Below, piece by piece: positions 34,143 through 43,265 of a stretch of DNA of 64,000 nucleotides. The position numbers were made by a program, and so were the translations under genes. Location of the stretch: NCBI GenBank assembly GCA_012103375.1, contig WLWX01000001.1, forward strand, positions 3,328,492 through 3,392,491, read 5' to 3'. Numbering within the stretch: the first letter of the stretch is position 1; each line of letters begins with the position of its first letter. A model generated the notes under the pieces. It did not search any database. It was not told the origin of the DNA and saw only the letters and a list, made by a program, of their open reading frames with translations. Origin of the DNA: Paracoccaceae bacterium. GTDB taxonomy: Bacteria > Pseudomonadota > Alphaproteobacteria > Rhodobacterales > Rhodobacteraceae.

Positions 34143-35570
34143 CTATCCGTGGTTGATGACCGTTGTTTTGGCCTCGGTGAAGTTCATCCAGCTATGCGCG
34201 CCGCCTTCGCGCCCGATGCCCGATTGTTTGTAGCCACCGAAGGGCGCGTTCAGTTCGCGCATGAAGCCCGCGTTGACGACGACTGTTCCGGTGCGAAGTG
34301 CCTTGCTGACCCGCATGGCGCGGCCGATGTCGCGGGTCCAGAGATAACCTGACAGCCCATAGACGCTGTCGTTGCCCATCTGAATCGCCTCGGCTTCGTC
34401 GCGAAATGTCGCGAAGGCGGCGAGCGGGCCAAAAACCTCTTCACCCCAAACCCGGCTGTGGCTGGATGCGACTTTGATCGCACCGGGACTGACGTGAAAC
34501 CCCTCCGCCTTCGCCGGTCCGCCGAACAGAACCTTATCACCATCGGCCTTGGCGCTTTCATAAAAGCCAAGCACGCGCGCCTGATGCTGCGCGCTAATCA
34601 TCGGTCCGATATCGACGCCATCGGCTTTGGGGTCGCCTACCACCATGGCTTCGGCCCGGTCCCGGAACTTGGCGATGAAGTCATCGGCAATAGAGTCGTG
34701 CACAAGAATGCGCGAACCGGACAGACAGGCCTGGCCGTTGTTGCCGTAGATCGCGCCCAGGGCCCCGGAAAGGGCAGCATCAAGATCGGCGTCGTCAAAG
34801 ACAATGGTGGCGGATTTACCGCCAAGTTCCATCACAGACGGAACGTGCCGCCTGGCGGCGGCCACCGCCACGGCACTGCCCGCGACCGACCCGCCGGTGA
34901 ACGAGATCATGTCGACGCCCGGCGCTTCGGCCAGCGCCGCCCCGGTGATGACCCCGCGCCCGTTGACGTAGTTGAGCACTCCCTTGGGCAACCCGGCCGC
35001 GTTCAGCAGATCAACCAGCGCGCGGGTCACCTGCGGTGTTTCCTCGGACGGTTTCAGGACCACCGAATTGCCCGCGGCCAGGGCCGGGGCCAGTTTCAGG
35101 GCGGACAGGCCGACCGGCACATTCCAGGGCGAAAACAACGCGCAGACACCGATCGGTTCACGTTCGACCAAAGCGATTGCGCTGCCTAACTGGCGATAGG
35201 CCTCGCCGCCTTCACGGGTCAGGAAATCGGCATAATAGTCAAACCAGCTCGCAGTCCCCATCACATGGCCGCGCACCTGTGCGGGCAGCATGCCGCCTTC
35301 GGTCGATTGCAGATCGATCAGCCGGTCGGCATTGTCGCGGATCGCCCCGGCCATCCGTCTGAGCGTTGCGCGCCGGTCGGCGTGGGACGCGTGACGCCAT
35401 TTGCCACCCTCGAAAGCGCGACCAGCAGCCGCCACCGCCTGGGCGACCTGATCCGGCGTCGCTTCGCTGAGGGTGCCGATCTTCTGGCCGTTGGACGGGT
35501 TGATATTGTCAAATGGCGTCCCTGCGCCCTGCACATCGGTGCCGTCGATCCACTGCAAGACATTGCTCAT
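34143..35570 (-). CDS. Aldehyde dehydrogenase (NAD(P)+)
   Basis: A 475-residue ALDH-superfamily enzyme. The general base is Glu248 (MELGGKSATIVFDDAD), the nucleophile Cys282 (NNGQACLSGSR), and the cofactor lysine lies in VLKPSEETP. Start MSNVLQWIDG overlaps the stop of the upstream acyl-CoA synthetase gene (ATGA). It could deliver an acid to the acyl-CoA synthetase, but that gene is now disrupted. Confidence 0.92.
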   Translation of the reverse strand: MSNVLQWIDGTDVQGAGTPFDNINPSNGQKIGTLSEATPDQVAQAVAAAGRAFEGGKWRHASHADRRATLRRMAGAIRDNADRLIDLQSTEGGMLPAQVRGHVMGTASWFDYYADFLTREGGEAYRQLGSAIALVEREPIGVCALFSPWNVPVGLSALKLAPALAAGNSVVLKPSEETPQVTRALVDLLNAAGLPKGVLNYVNGRGVITGAALAEAPGVDMISFTGGSVAGSAVAVAAARRHVPSVMELGGKSATIVFDDADLDAALSGALGAIYGNNGQACLSGSRILVHDSIADDFIAKFRDRAEAMVVGDPKADGVDIGPMISAQHQARVLGFYESAKADGDKVLFGGPAKAEGFHVSPGAIKVASSHSRVWGEEVFGPLAAFATFRDEAEAIQMGNDSVYGLSGYLWTRDIGRAMRVSKALRTGTVVVNAGFMRELNAPFGGYKQSGIGREGGAHSWMNFTEAKTTVINHG

Positions 35571-37188
35571 GGCGCAGCATCCGGCGGCGCGACGACCAGA
35601 TCAACTGCTTTCAGCCCGTCTGTAGTTACGATCAGCGGGTTAATCTCGAACCCCGGCATCTGCGGCGCACGGTCCGACAAGGCAACCAACGCAGCCTCCA
35701 GCCCCGCGCGATCTACCGCCGCCGCGCCGCGCCAGCCATCCAATTTGCGCCTGGTCTGAAGTGCCTCAACCATGGCCGTGGCATCGCCGGCACCGAAGGG
35801 CGCCTTGCGGTAGGTCAGATCATCAAAAACCTCGCAATCAACGCCGCCAGAGCCCAGGACAACAAGCGGCCCGAAATTTGGGTCGTGCCGCACCCCGACC
35901 AGAATTTCGACGCCGTCGATCTGTGGCGAGGCAACGATGCAAAGCCCCGGATGAGCAGCTGCGTGCTTACCCAACTGCGTCTGAAGATGGGCGAAGGCGG
36001 CGCGGGTTGCGGGTTCGTCAGTCAGACCAGTGCGCACACCGTCCAGTTCCGTTTTGTGAAGCAGCGACGGGGCAGAGAGTTTCAGAACGATAGTCCCGTT
36101 CAACTGCGCGACAGCCTCGTCCGCGGTGCTAACCACAGTTTCGGCCACATGCTCAACGCCGGCCTTGGCAAGCTGGGCGCCAAGATCGCCCGAAGCGCCG
36201 GGGGCCGAGATGTCGATCGGGTTGCGATCATTGACGAAAGGGTTGGTCGCCTTCAAATCGGCCAAGGCTTCCTTGGGGTAGTCGATCAAGTTCAACCCAC
36301 CTTCCGCCGCCGCGTCCGAGATCATCACCGCCCCGCCGCCCGAGACCGACACAACCGCGACATCGGGTGAACGCGGCACGATACCCGCATTGCAGGCGGT
36401 GGTCAGGTCGATCAGCTCATTGACTGAACGCGCGCGCAACACACCGTATTGCGCGAACAGATCCTCCACCAGGCGGTCTTCGGTATACAATGAGGCTGTG
36501 TGGCTTGACGCGGCCCGCCCGCCCGAAGGCGTGGTGCCGACCTTCAGCACGACGACCGGCTTTTTCGCCTGCAGCGCCAGTTCCAGCGCCTGCACCAGCT
36601 TCAGTCCGCGACTGGCGTCTTCCATATAAACTGCAATGGTTTTGGTGGCCGGATCGCCTGCGTAATATGCAATCGCATCGGCCACGTCGATATCCGCCTG
36701 ATTGCCGGTGGAAATCCAGTTGGCCAGGCCCAACCCGCGATCCCTGAGTTGCGCGAAGATCTGAATGCCGACGGCGCCCGACTGGCTGGCGACCGATACA
36801 TCGCCCACGTCCGGCCAGCCGTTGCCGTCGTGATGTTCGGGCGCTGCCGTGAAACTGGCGACAAAGCCCGACGCGAGAGAGATCACCCCCATGCAGTTCG
36901 GGCCAATCATCCGCATCCCGTTTGAGCGTGCGATGTGCAACAGATCATCCTGTCGTTCGCGCCCGTCGTCGCCCGCTTCGGCGAATTGAGCGCCATAGAC
37001 GATGGCCACGCCGCAACCCAGTTCAGCAGCGGCAATCAGGTTTTCGCGCACTTGCGGCGCGGGCACCGCGATAACGGCAACATCGGGGGCTTCGGGCAGC
37101 TCGCTGATATGGGAATAGGCCTTGACCCCCTGCACCACGTCATTCTTCGCGTTGATCGGATAGAGCCGCCCGCCATAGCCACGCGCTA
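35567..37188 (-). pseudogene. NDP-forming acyl-CoA synthetase, 3' part, cut off by an IS630 element
   Basis: This is the bulk of a fused alpha-beta acetyl/acyl-CoA synthetase (ADP-forming family): the C-terminal part of the CoA-binding domain (ARGYGGRLYPINAK, then APDVAVIAVPAP), ligase-CoA domains (SVASQSGAVGIQ) and a C-terminal ATP-grasp domain (VLKLSAPSLLHKTELDGV; PLVVLGSGG). The first 40 or so codons lie at 38242-38367 beyond the IS. Joining CTA to GCG CGT across the element restores one frame. A truncated 523-residue product from GTG 37138 is possible but lacks the N-terminal nucleotide-binding loop. Confidence 0.88.
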
Positions 37189-37201
37189 AAGCGTTTCGAC
37201 A

Positions 37202-37812
37202 TTAACCTGAGACATATCCGGCGGCCTTAAAGTAGTTCCAGCATTCTACTGGGTCGTAGAGATCGCAGATTGCTCCGATTGCTTCGAAGACCTGGGTAAA
37301 GGACCTGGCCCCGATCCGTCGCAAATGGGCTTTCAGTTTAGAGAAGGCCTGCTCGATGGGATTCAGGTCGGGCGAGTACGGTGGCAGGTAAAGGAACCAG
37401 CAGCCGTGATTGCGTAAAGCCTGCGTCGCCTCCTTATTCCGGTGGGTTGCCAGGTTGTCGAGAATGACGACAGTGCCGGGGTTGATCTCGGGGACCAGCA
37501 CTTCGCGGATGTAGGCCGCGAAGGCGGGGCCATCTATCGCTCCCTTGATGACCCAAGGTGCGATCAGCGCGCCTTGGGTCAGGCCCGCGATCAAGGTTTG
37601 GGTTCCCCAGCTTCCGAAGGGCGCATCCATCGTCAGGCGCTTACCGCGCTTGGCTCTGCCGCGTAGGCGCGTGAGGTTTGTCTTCACTGCGGTTTCGTCA
37701 ATAAAGACAACGCGCTCAGGAAAGGTCGCAATGGCTGGCGAGCGGTATCTGAACCAGTCGGCCCGTTGCTGCCTTACCTTGGCGCGGCGGCGCTCGGTTG
37801 CGACCAGCGACT
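37202..37812 (-). CDS. IS630 transposase, DDE catalytic part (OrfB)
   Basis: The frame open from the A7 slippery tract to 37202 encodes VFIDETAVKTNL (first Asp), VVILDNLATHRNK (second Asp) and SPDLNPIEQAFSKLK (Glu), the DDE triad. From ATG 37687 a 161-residue part could be made alone. In other IS630 elements the product is a frameshift fusion with OrfA; here both frames meet at the 7-T run at 37812-37818. Confidence 0.85.
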
Positions 37813-38160
37813 TTTTTTGTACGTGAAGCCGAGCCGGGACAGAAGGTTGGCGATGGAGGAGTGATGCACCCGCACACCCTCTGCATCGGCCAGCGCATTA
37901 CGCAACTCAAAGAGCGTGATGTCAGGGTCTTGTGCGATCAACTCCTCAAAGAATTCCCGATGCGGAGCCAGCTTTCCCTTGCCGCGCGGCGGTCCCTGCC
38001 GGGCAGGTTCCGCATGACCCTTCATCCTCACCTGACGCGCCCACCGCGCGCCTGTGGCAGGCGACAGCTTCAACCGCAACGCCGCCGCGCGCCCGCTCAA
38101 CCCTTCTTCAATGTATCTCTGAAACCGTATCCGAAGCGCAGATGGCAAAGGTGCTGACAT
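37774..38160 (-). CDS. IS630 transposase, HTH part (OrfA)
   Basis: A 128-residue product with a paired helix-turn-helix DNA-binding region (SGRAAALRLKLSPATGARWARQVR; ITLFELRNALADAEGVRVHHSSIANLLSRLGFTYKK). The start at 38160 is chosen because GGGAGG lies 6 bp upstream; a Met 5 codons earlier is also in frame. The frame leaves family similarity after YKKS, at a run of seven A, where frameshifting to OrfB is expected. Confidence 0.85.
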   Translation of the reverse strand: MSAPLPSALRIRFQRYIEEGLSGRAAALRLKLSPATGARWARQVRMKGHAEPARQGPPRGKGKLAPHREFFEELIAQDPDITLFELRNALADAEGVRVHHSSIANLLSRLGFTYKKSRWSQPSAAAPR

Positions 38161-38241
38161 GATCCATCCTCCCAAACAGGATGAATCACAGATCAGGTCT
38201 CAAGGGAATCCCTCGCGATTCAGGTTCAAGCCGAAACGCTT

Positions 38242-38367
38242 TAGGCTGAATTTCAACGCGCGCCCGCCGAATTTCATCGGATTGGTGGACGCCCCGATGA
38301 TTGCCGCACTTTCCGGGGCGAAGCAGTGCGAAAGCCGCCGGGCTTCTTCTGGGTTCAGGGGGGTCAT
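38242..38367 (-). pseudogene. NDP-forming acyl-CoA synthetase, 5' fragment
   Basis: This is the separated N-terminus of the gene at 35567-37188: ATG 38367 after AAAGGAAG, then MTPLNPEEARRLSHCFAPES, AAIIGASTNPMKFGGRALKF and SL up to the TA duplication. AAIIGAS is the nucleotide loop of CoA-binding domains. It contains 41 codons and cannot function alone. Confidence 0.88.
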
Positions 38368-38520
38368 GCGGGCGGTCTTCCTTTAGGTTGTCGTTGTCGC
38401 ACAATGCGCTGGAACATACGCTGCGCAGCATCCGGGATGATCCGGTTTTTTGGCGTTGCCTCTGGTCATGTGGGCCCCTTGTTCATTCATCGCTTTGGTT
38501 TTCTGGGCGCATCGCGACGG

Positions 38521-38997
38521 TCAAGCCCGAACCAGAAAGATGCCCTCAATCTCGACCGGTTGGCGATCCACCAGGGTTTCCACCCCAATGGACGAGCGCG
38601 CGTGTTGGCCAATGTCTGGTCCGAATGCCTCATAAAACAGATCACTGGCACCATTGAGGACCGCGTTCGGGCGTTCAAAATCCGGATGCGCATTGATCAT
38701 GCCCAGGATCTTCACCACCTTCTCAACCCGGTCGAGGTCGCCCAGGTGATGCTTGAGTGTCGCGATCATCTTGATCGCCAGGGCGCGGGCGGTCGCCTGA
38801 GCCTCAGCCTCGGTGATGTCCAGATCAACCTTGCCACGCCGTTTGACGGTATCATTTTCCAGAAGTGCCGCACCATGCCCTGATACGTAAAGCATCTGCC
38901 CAACCTGAACGACCGCAGTGCGATTCGGGCTTGGCAGTTCCAGTGGCGCTGGCAAGGTGATGCCCAGCTTGTCCAAACGATCCTCAACGCGTCCCAT
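38521..38997 (-). CDS. RidA/YjgF-family protein
   Basis: A 158-residue member of the RidA superfamily (enamine/imine deaminases and related proteins) of the longer type: TAVVQVGQMLYVSGHG, DITEAEAQATARALAIKMIATLKHHLGDLDRV and HARSSIGVETLVDRQPVEIEGI. The Arg of the active-site region (ARSSIGV) is retained. AAGG precedes the ATG at 38997. It precedes the disrupted synthetase on the same strand and may have belonged to that operon. Confidence 0.85.
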   Translation of the reverse strand: MGRVEDRLDKLGITLPAPLELPSPNRTAVVQVGQMLYVSGHGAALLENDTVKRRGKVDLDITEAEAQATARALAIKMIATLKHHLGDLDRVEKVVKILGMINAHPDFERPNAVLNGASDLFYEAFGPDIGQHARSSIGVETLVDRQPVEIEGIFLVRA

Positions 38998-39131
38998 TCC
39001 TGGCCTTCTTCGTTGTTGGAAACCGGGTTTTCCCAAAAAGTTCTTGCGATTCTGCCCATTTTCGTCCCACTAGTAAAGCGAAGAGTTCCAGACTCGGAGG
39101 CTTTTGATCGAACACAGGAGTACGGCGCGCC

Positions 39132-39911
39132 ATGGCATCACTTGAGGACAAGATTCGCGGCATCGGCAATCCGGTTGATATGCTGCGAAATGCAAATGCA
39201 GGACCATACCAGTTCCCGATCAAGGCGGAATTCACCAACTGGCGGGACGAGCAGGCGGCCTGGCGACACGGCGCGGTGCTTTTCGATCAGTCTTTTCATA
39301 TGACCGACCACTATATCGAAGGCCCGGATGTCAAACGCCTGATCGAAGACCTTGCGATCAACACCATGTCCAATTTCCGCCGCGACATCGCCAAGCAGGT
39401 CGTGTTCTGCAACCACGATGGGCAAGTGATCGGCGATGCAATCATGTTCATTCTGGAAGACGACAAGGTCAATATCGTCAACAAGCCGATCAACCGTGAC
39501 TGGGTGCAATACCATATCGAAACCGGCGACTATGACGTCGAGGCGACGACGGACACCCGCGCGCTGGACAACAGCGGCCGGCGCCTTGGCTATCGGTTCG
39601 AAGTTCAGGGCCCCAACGCCAATGCGATCCTTGAAAAGCTGAACGGGGGACCGCTGGAGGGTTTCAGGTTCTTCGGCATGGGCAAGATCACCATCGACGG
39701 CATTCAGGTGCGCGCCCTGCGCCATGGCATGGCGGGCGCGGTCGGACTGGAACTGTTCGGGCCGTTTGATGATTACGACCGCATCCGCGATGCCATTATG
39801 GAGGCGGGTCAGGACATGGGGCTGCTTGCAGCCGGGTCCAAAACCTATTCCACCGTGGCCCATGAAAGCGGCTGGTTCCCGTCACCATTGCCGGCGATCT
39901 ATTCAGGCTAA
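39132..39911 (+). pseudogene. LigM-like THF-dependent demethylase, N-terminal part (nonsense-split)
   Basis: The first 259 residues of an aminomethyltransferase-family (GcvT-like) protein closest in pattern to LigM-type O-demethylases, which move a methyl group from a methoxylated aromatic acid to tetrahydrofolate. Conserved blocks are VDMLRNANAGPY, EFTNWRDEQAAWRHGAVLFDQS, RFEVQGPNA, LRHGMAGAVGLELFGP and ESGWFPSPLPAIYSG. It stops at TAA 39909-39911, where relatives read Glu or Asp (G-E/D-K). The frame then continues unchanged in the next entry. Confidence 0.82.
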
Positions 39912-39914
39912 AAG

Positions 39915-40490
39915 ATGCAAGGCTTTCGCGAATGGCTGGGCGCTGACAGCTTCATGGCGGGGCTTTCGCTGGGCGGATCCCTGGTCAGCGACAATGTCGA
40001 AGATTACTACCTGACGCCCTATGATCTGGGCTATGGTCATATCGTGAAGTTCGATCATGACTTCATCGGCCGCGACGCATTGGAAGCGATGCGGGGCAAG
40101 CCCCACAAGCACAAGCGCACCCTGCGGTGGTCCAAAGACGACGTGGTCAAGGTCTTTGCATCGCAGCTTGGCGACGGCGAGCGGATGAAATTCATGGATA
40201 TGCCGGCTTCGCATTACGCCACCTGCCCCTATGATCTGGTAACCAAAGGCGGCAAGCCGGTCGGCCTGTCGCACTACCCGGTCTATACGTCGAACGTGCG
40301 CAACTGGATCTCACTGGCGCTGCTGGACGAGGATATGGCCGAGCCGGGGACCGAAGTATCGCTGACCTGGGGCGAACCGGATGGCGGCAGCAACAAACCA
40401 ACGGTCGAGCGTCATGTACAGACCGAGATTGCCTGTACGGTGGAACCATGCCCAATCTCGGTGACTGCGCGCGAAACCTACAAAAGATGA
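39915..40490 (+). pseudogene. LigM-like THF-dependent demethylase, C-terminal part
   Basis: The remaining 191 residues in the same frame as 39132-39911, separated only by TAA and AAG. Blocks FREWLGADSF, VEDYYLTPYDLGYGHIVKFDHDFIGRDALEAM and ISVTARETYKR are the C-terminal half of the LigM-like family. Sum of both halves (about 451 residues) is the normal length. The stop is probably a single GAA to TAA change, a sequencing error, or a readthrough site. The next gene begins in its stop codon. Confidence 0.82.
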
Positions 40491-41290
40491 ACAGCGGCTA
40501 TGACCTGGATGCGACCGTTCCGGCAGTCGTGGCCCTTCAGCGTCACTTTACCGCGCGCTCGGACGAGGCGGCGGAATTGCCCGGCGCGCGGCTGGATCTT
40601 GCCTATGGGGATGAACCGCGCCAGCGGTTGGATATCTTCCCGGCGGGACCAATGGACCCGGTTCTGGTGTTCATCCACGGCGGTTACTGGAAGACCGGGT
40701 CAAAGGATGGGCGGCGATTTCCAGCGCTTGAATGGGCCGGTCGGGGCGTGTCGTGGGTCTGTCTGAATTACCGGCTGTTGCCCCAAGCCACATTGGCGGA
40801 TGCGGTGGACGACGTGCGCAGCGCGCTGCTTTGGCTTGTGAAACACGGGGCGGCCCATAGTATTGATCCCGGTCAGCTTCATGTCACGGGCAATTCCGCC
40901 GGGGCGCATCTGGCCGCAATGGGCGCCGCCGCAGATTGGGAGGCGCGGCCATTGATCGCGTCGCTGACACTGATATCCGGCCTGTTCGATCTGGCACCGC
41001 TTCGCGAGAAAACCGCGCAGGACTGGCTGGCGCTGAGCGCGGCCCAGGCCCGGACGTTAAGCCCGATCCATCATCTGCCCCCACCCGATATCCCCATCCT
41101 GATCGGCTGGGGCGGTGACGAGACACCTGAGTTTGACACGCAATCACGCGCCTTCGCCAAAGCCTGTCAGGCCAATGGAAACCCCGTTGACCTGTTCGAC
41201 AGCCCCGGAAAAAATCACTTTGAAATCATCGGGGACTATGGCCACCCCGGCACGCCGCTTTTTTCGCGCCTTGAGGCCCTTCTGGCCTAG
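40487..41290 (+). CDS. Alpha/beta hydrolase, kynurenine-formamidase-like esterase
   Basis: A 267-residue alpha/beta-hydrolase with the HGGYWKTGSKD oxyanion motif and nucleophile elbow GNSAGAH. An Asp (GGDETPEF) and His (GKNHFEII) complete the triad. The pattern fits the formamidase/carboxylesterase branch. Start at ATG 40487 overlaps the LigM-like stop (ATGA); an earlier in-frame ATG at 40448 is less likely because it lies within that gene. It may cleave an ester or formamide intermediate of the same pathway. Confidence 0.82.
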   Translation: MNSGYDLDATVPAVVALQRHFTARSDEAAELPGARLDLAYGDEPRQRLDIFPAGPMDPVLVFIHGGYWKTGSKDGRRFPALEWAGRGVSWVCLNYRLLPQATLADAVDDVRSALLWLVKHGAAHSIDPGQLHVTGNSAGAHLAAMGAAADWEARPLIASLTLISGLFDLAPLREKTAQDWLALSAAQARTLSPIHHLPPPDIPILIGWGGDETPEFDTQSRAFAKACQANGNPVDLFDSPGKNHFEIIGDYGHPGTPLFSRLEALLA

Positions 41291-41320
41291 GCGATAATCG
41301 TGCGCTCTGATGATGCGCTA

Positions 41321-41582
41321 GGGTCAGGACCCATTAACCCGGCATCGCTGGCGTCAAATCCGCGAAATATCAGTGGTTTGGGACGCGCAGGGAAGTGTGG
41401 TTCACTTTTCAAGCGGCCTGAACCGCTGAGATGAAGCGGATTTGACGTCCTTCGGATTTGACGGATTTCCAGCCTGACATCGTCTTAGGCCATTGAAATA
41501 GAACCACTATTCCTTCAGGCCTAACCCTTGTCAGACAGAAAATCTGTCAAACCAGCGGTGTCGGATTAATGGGTCCTGACCC
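41321..41582. mobile_element. MITE-like element (262 bp) with long inverted repeats
   Basis: Perfect 17-bp ends GGGTCAGGACCCATTAA (41321-41337, and inverted at 41566-41582) continue imperfectly for about 34 bp. TA lies outside both ends (41319-41320, 41583-41584). No coding potential is visible inside. This is the form of a non-autonomous element mobilised by a TA-targeting transposase of the IS5 or IS630 type. It lies between the hydrolase stop and the stop codon of the convergent gene, whose TAG is rebuilt from TA and the first base of the element. Confidence 0.85.
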
Positions 41583-42151
41583 TAGATGTAGTGCGGCACG
41601 TCTTTCATGGTCGGTCCGACCGAATAGCGCGGCCTGGGGCGTGCATCGGCCCATGGATCGCGCGCCAAGTCTTCCAGAACCACCTTATGCGACAACACGC
41701 GCCCGGATTTTGGGTCAGCCAGTTAGGCAGCAAGCGACGCAGCAGCGCCCGTGCGCAGCAACAGGTAGCCACGCGGAAGCGTATCGCCCGTACCACCCGC
41801 CGCGCGAATGTCATCCGCCGGCAGGCCAATGTCAGACAGCGGGGTGCCATTCAGCGTGACATCGCCCACATGGCCATCAAGATTGTTGAGGCGCCACGCC
41901 CCCCGCGATGCAATGACGGTGCCCGACCCCAGAACCACCGCAGGCAGGATCAGCGCGCCGCCGCCGATCGCCATGAGGCCATAGGCCGCCTTGCCGGTTT
42001 CGTCTGCCACGCCCTGTTGCCAGGCATCGTGGGTCAGGCGGCTGACGGGAACGGGTGATTGGTCGACGAACATGCGATCGACAATGACGTCAGGCGATGT
42101 GACTTGCCCTTCCGGCCCTGTGACATGTGGTTTCAGCAAGAACAACGACAT
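41582..42151 (-). pseudogene. Unknown protein interrupted by an in-frame TAA
   Basis: A 190-codon frame with one stop at 41723-41725. The upstream part (142 residues) starts MSLFLLKPHVTGPEGQV and has a possible NAD- or membrane-like hydrophobic segment (GLMAIGGGALILPAVVLG). The part after the stop reads LADPKSGRVLSHKVVLEDLA and ends VGPTMKDVPHYI. The sequence on both sides of the TAA has the codon use of a real gene, and GAA to TAA would explain it. I do not recognise the family. The frame ends exactly at the MITE. Confidence 0.55.
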
Positions 42152-42187
42152 CTCAAAACCTCCTTCGGGCGTGATTTGAAATCGGGG

Positions 42188-43162
42188 TCAAACCGGGGCC
42201 CATGTTATCATTCGGATCTCACCCAGTTCACGATCCATTTTCTGCCAGCTTTGACCGCTGTCGGTGCTTTTGAAGATCTGTCCGAAGATGGTGGCAACAA
42301 ACAGCAAACTGGTATCCGCCTGATTGGTGCCAATGGACCAGAATGTGGAATTCGCGGGATGCGACTGGGCGCAAGTGCCCCAGCTCTCTCCAAAATCGTG
42401 GCTGACCAGTAATTGCCCGGCCTCACCAGATGGTTTGTCACCGACGCTGGCAATCACTGTATCGCTGTTTTCGGCAGGTTGTTTCAGGCTGCGAAAATAA
42501 TCCCATTTGGCCTGCGGGATCTGAAGTTGTTCCCATGTGGCCCCGTTGTCGGTTGACTTGTGGACCCCGTCTTCGGTCGAACATAGGATCGTCCGCCTGC
42601 CATCATCATAGTCGCGAAACACCAGGTCATGGGTGTCATTATCGTGCAATCCGCGGATGATATGTTCCCAGGTGCGGCCACGATCCGTTGACCGGAACAC
42701 GCCGTCGATTTCGACCGTGATCCAAATCGTGTCTGCGTTCCTGGGATCAAAATGGGTCGAGGTGACGCGGCTTGTATTGATGAACCAGCACTCGGTCGAG
42801 GCATCAAGATTGGAGCGTCGCCAGGTTGCCCCATTGTCCTCCGACAGAAAAACCTCACCCGGGCGGGTGCCACAGACGATGAAATCAGGGTCTGTCGGCG
42901 ACTGGGTGATCTTCAAAATATGCAGGGAGTCCATGGGCGAAGGGATGTGGTCGAACCGCTTCGTCGCCTCACTGTAACGGTAAAGCCCCTGATCGGTGCC
43001 TGCCAGAACCTCGCCCGGGCGGTCGGGGTGGGTGTGAACGGCCCAACAACGTGCTTCGTTATAAAACCCGCCTGTTGGTGTCAGAAGGCGGTTCCAACTG
43101 ATGCCTTCGTCGTCACTGATCCAGACGCTCTGCATCGTTGCGGCATAGGCTTTGTATTTCAC
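42188..43162 (-). CDS. Asp-box (BNR) repeat beta-propeller protein
   Basis: A 324-residue protein with six Asp boxes (S-x-D-x-G-x-T/S-W): SDDEGISW, SEDNGATW, STDRGRTW, STDNGATW, SHDFGESW and STDSGQSW, spaced 40-60 residues apart. These build a sialidase/VPS10-like beta-propeller. No signal peptide is seen. Such proteins are often labelled glycosyl hydrolases, but I see no catalytic set, so function is open. It starts about 36 bp before the 41.6-42.15 kb gene and is probably co-transcribed. Confidence 0.85.
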   Translation of the reverse strand: MKYKAYAATMQSVWISDDEGISWNRLLTPTGGFYNEARCWAVHTHPDRPGEVLAGTDQGLYRYSEATKRFDHIPSPMDSLHILKITQSPTDPDFIVCGTRPGEVFLSEDNGATWRRSNLDASTECWFINTSRVTSTHFDPRNADTIWITVEIDGVFRSTDRGRTWEHIIRGLHDNDTHDLVFRDYDDGRRTILCSTEDGVHKSTDNGATWEQLQIPQAKWDYFRSLKQPAENSDTVIASVGDKPSGEAGQLLVSHDFGESWGTCAQSHPANSTFWSIGTNQADTSLLFVATIFGQIFKSTDSGQSWQKMDRELGEIRMITWAPV

Positions 43163-43265
43163 GTCGACTCCTTACAAATCACAATGCGACAGAGGCCGGT
43201 CGCCCCACTGCCCACTATGATCCCACTAGTCGATAAGTCAACATGGTTTCAACGATGCGGGGCAG

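Larger units (their letters stand above)
37189..38241 (-). mobile_element. IS630-family insertion sequence with TA target duplication
   Basis: The element is 1053 bp. Its ends are AAGCGTTTCGAC (37189-37200) and, reversed, AAGCGTTTCGGC (38230-38241). TA flanks both sides (37187-37188 and 38242-38243), the hallmark TA target of IS630/mariner elements. It carries two overlapping transposase frames and interrupts the acyl-CoA synthetase gene between its Leu and Ala codons. Confidence 0.93.

Noticed and set aside
37812-37818. Seven-T run in the IS630 transposase taken as a sequencing error
   Set aside because: A homopolymer A-run at the junction of the two frames is a usual programmed frameshift site in IS630 elements, so a natural two-frame gene is more likely; an error cannot be fully excluded.
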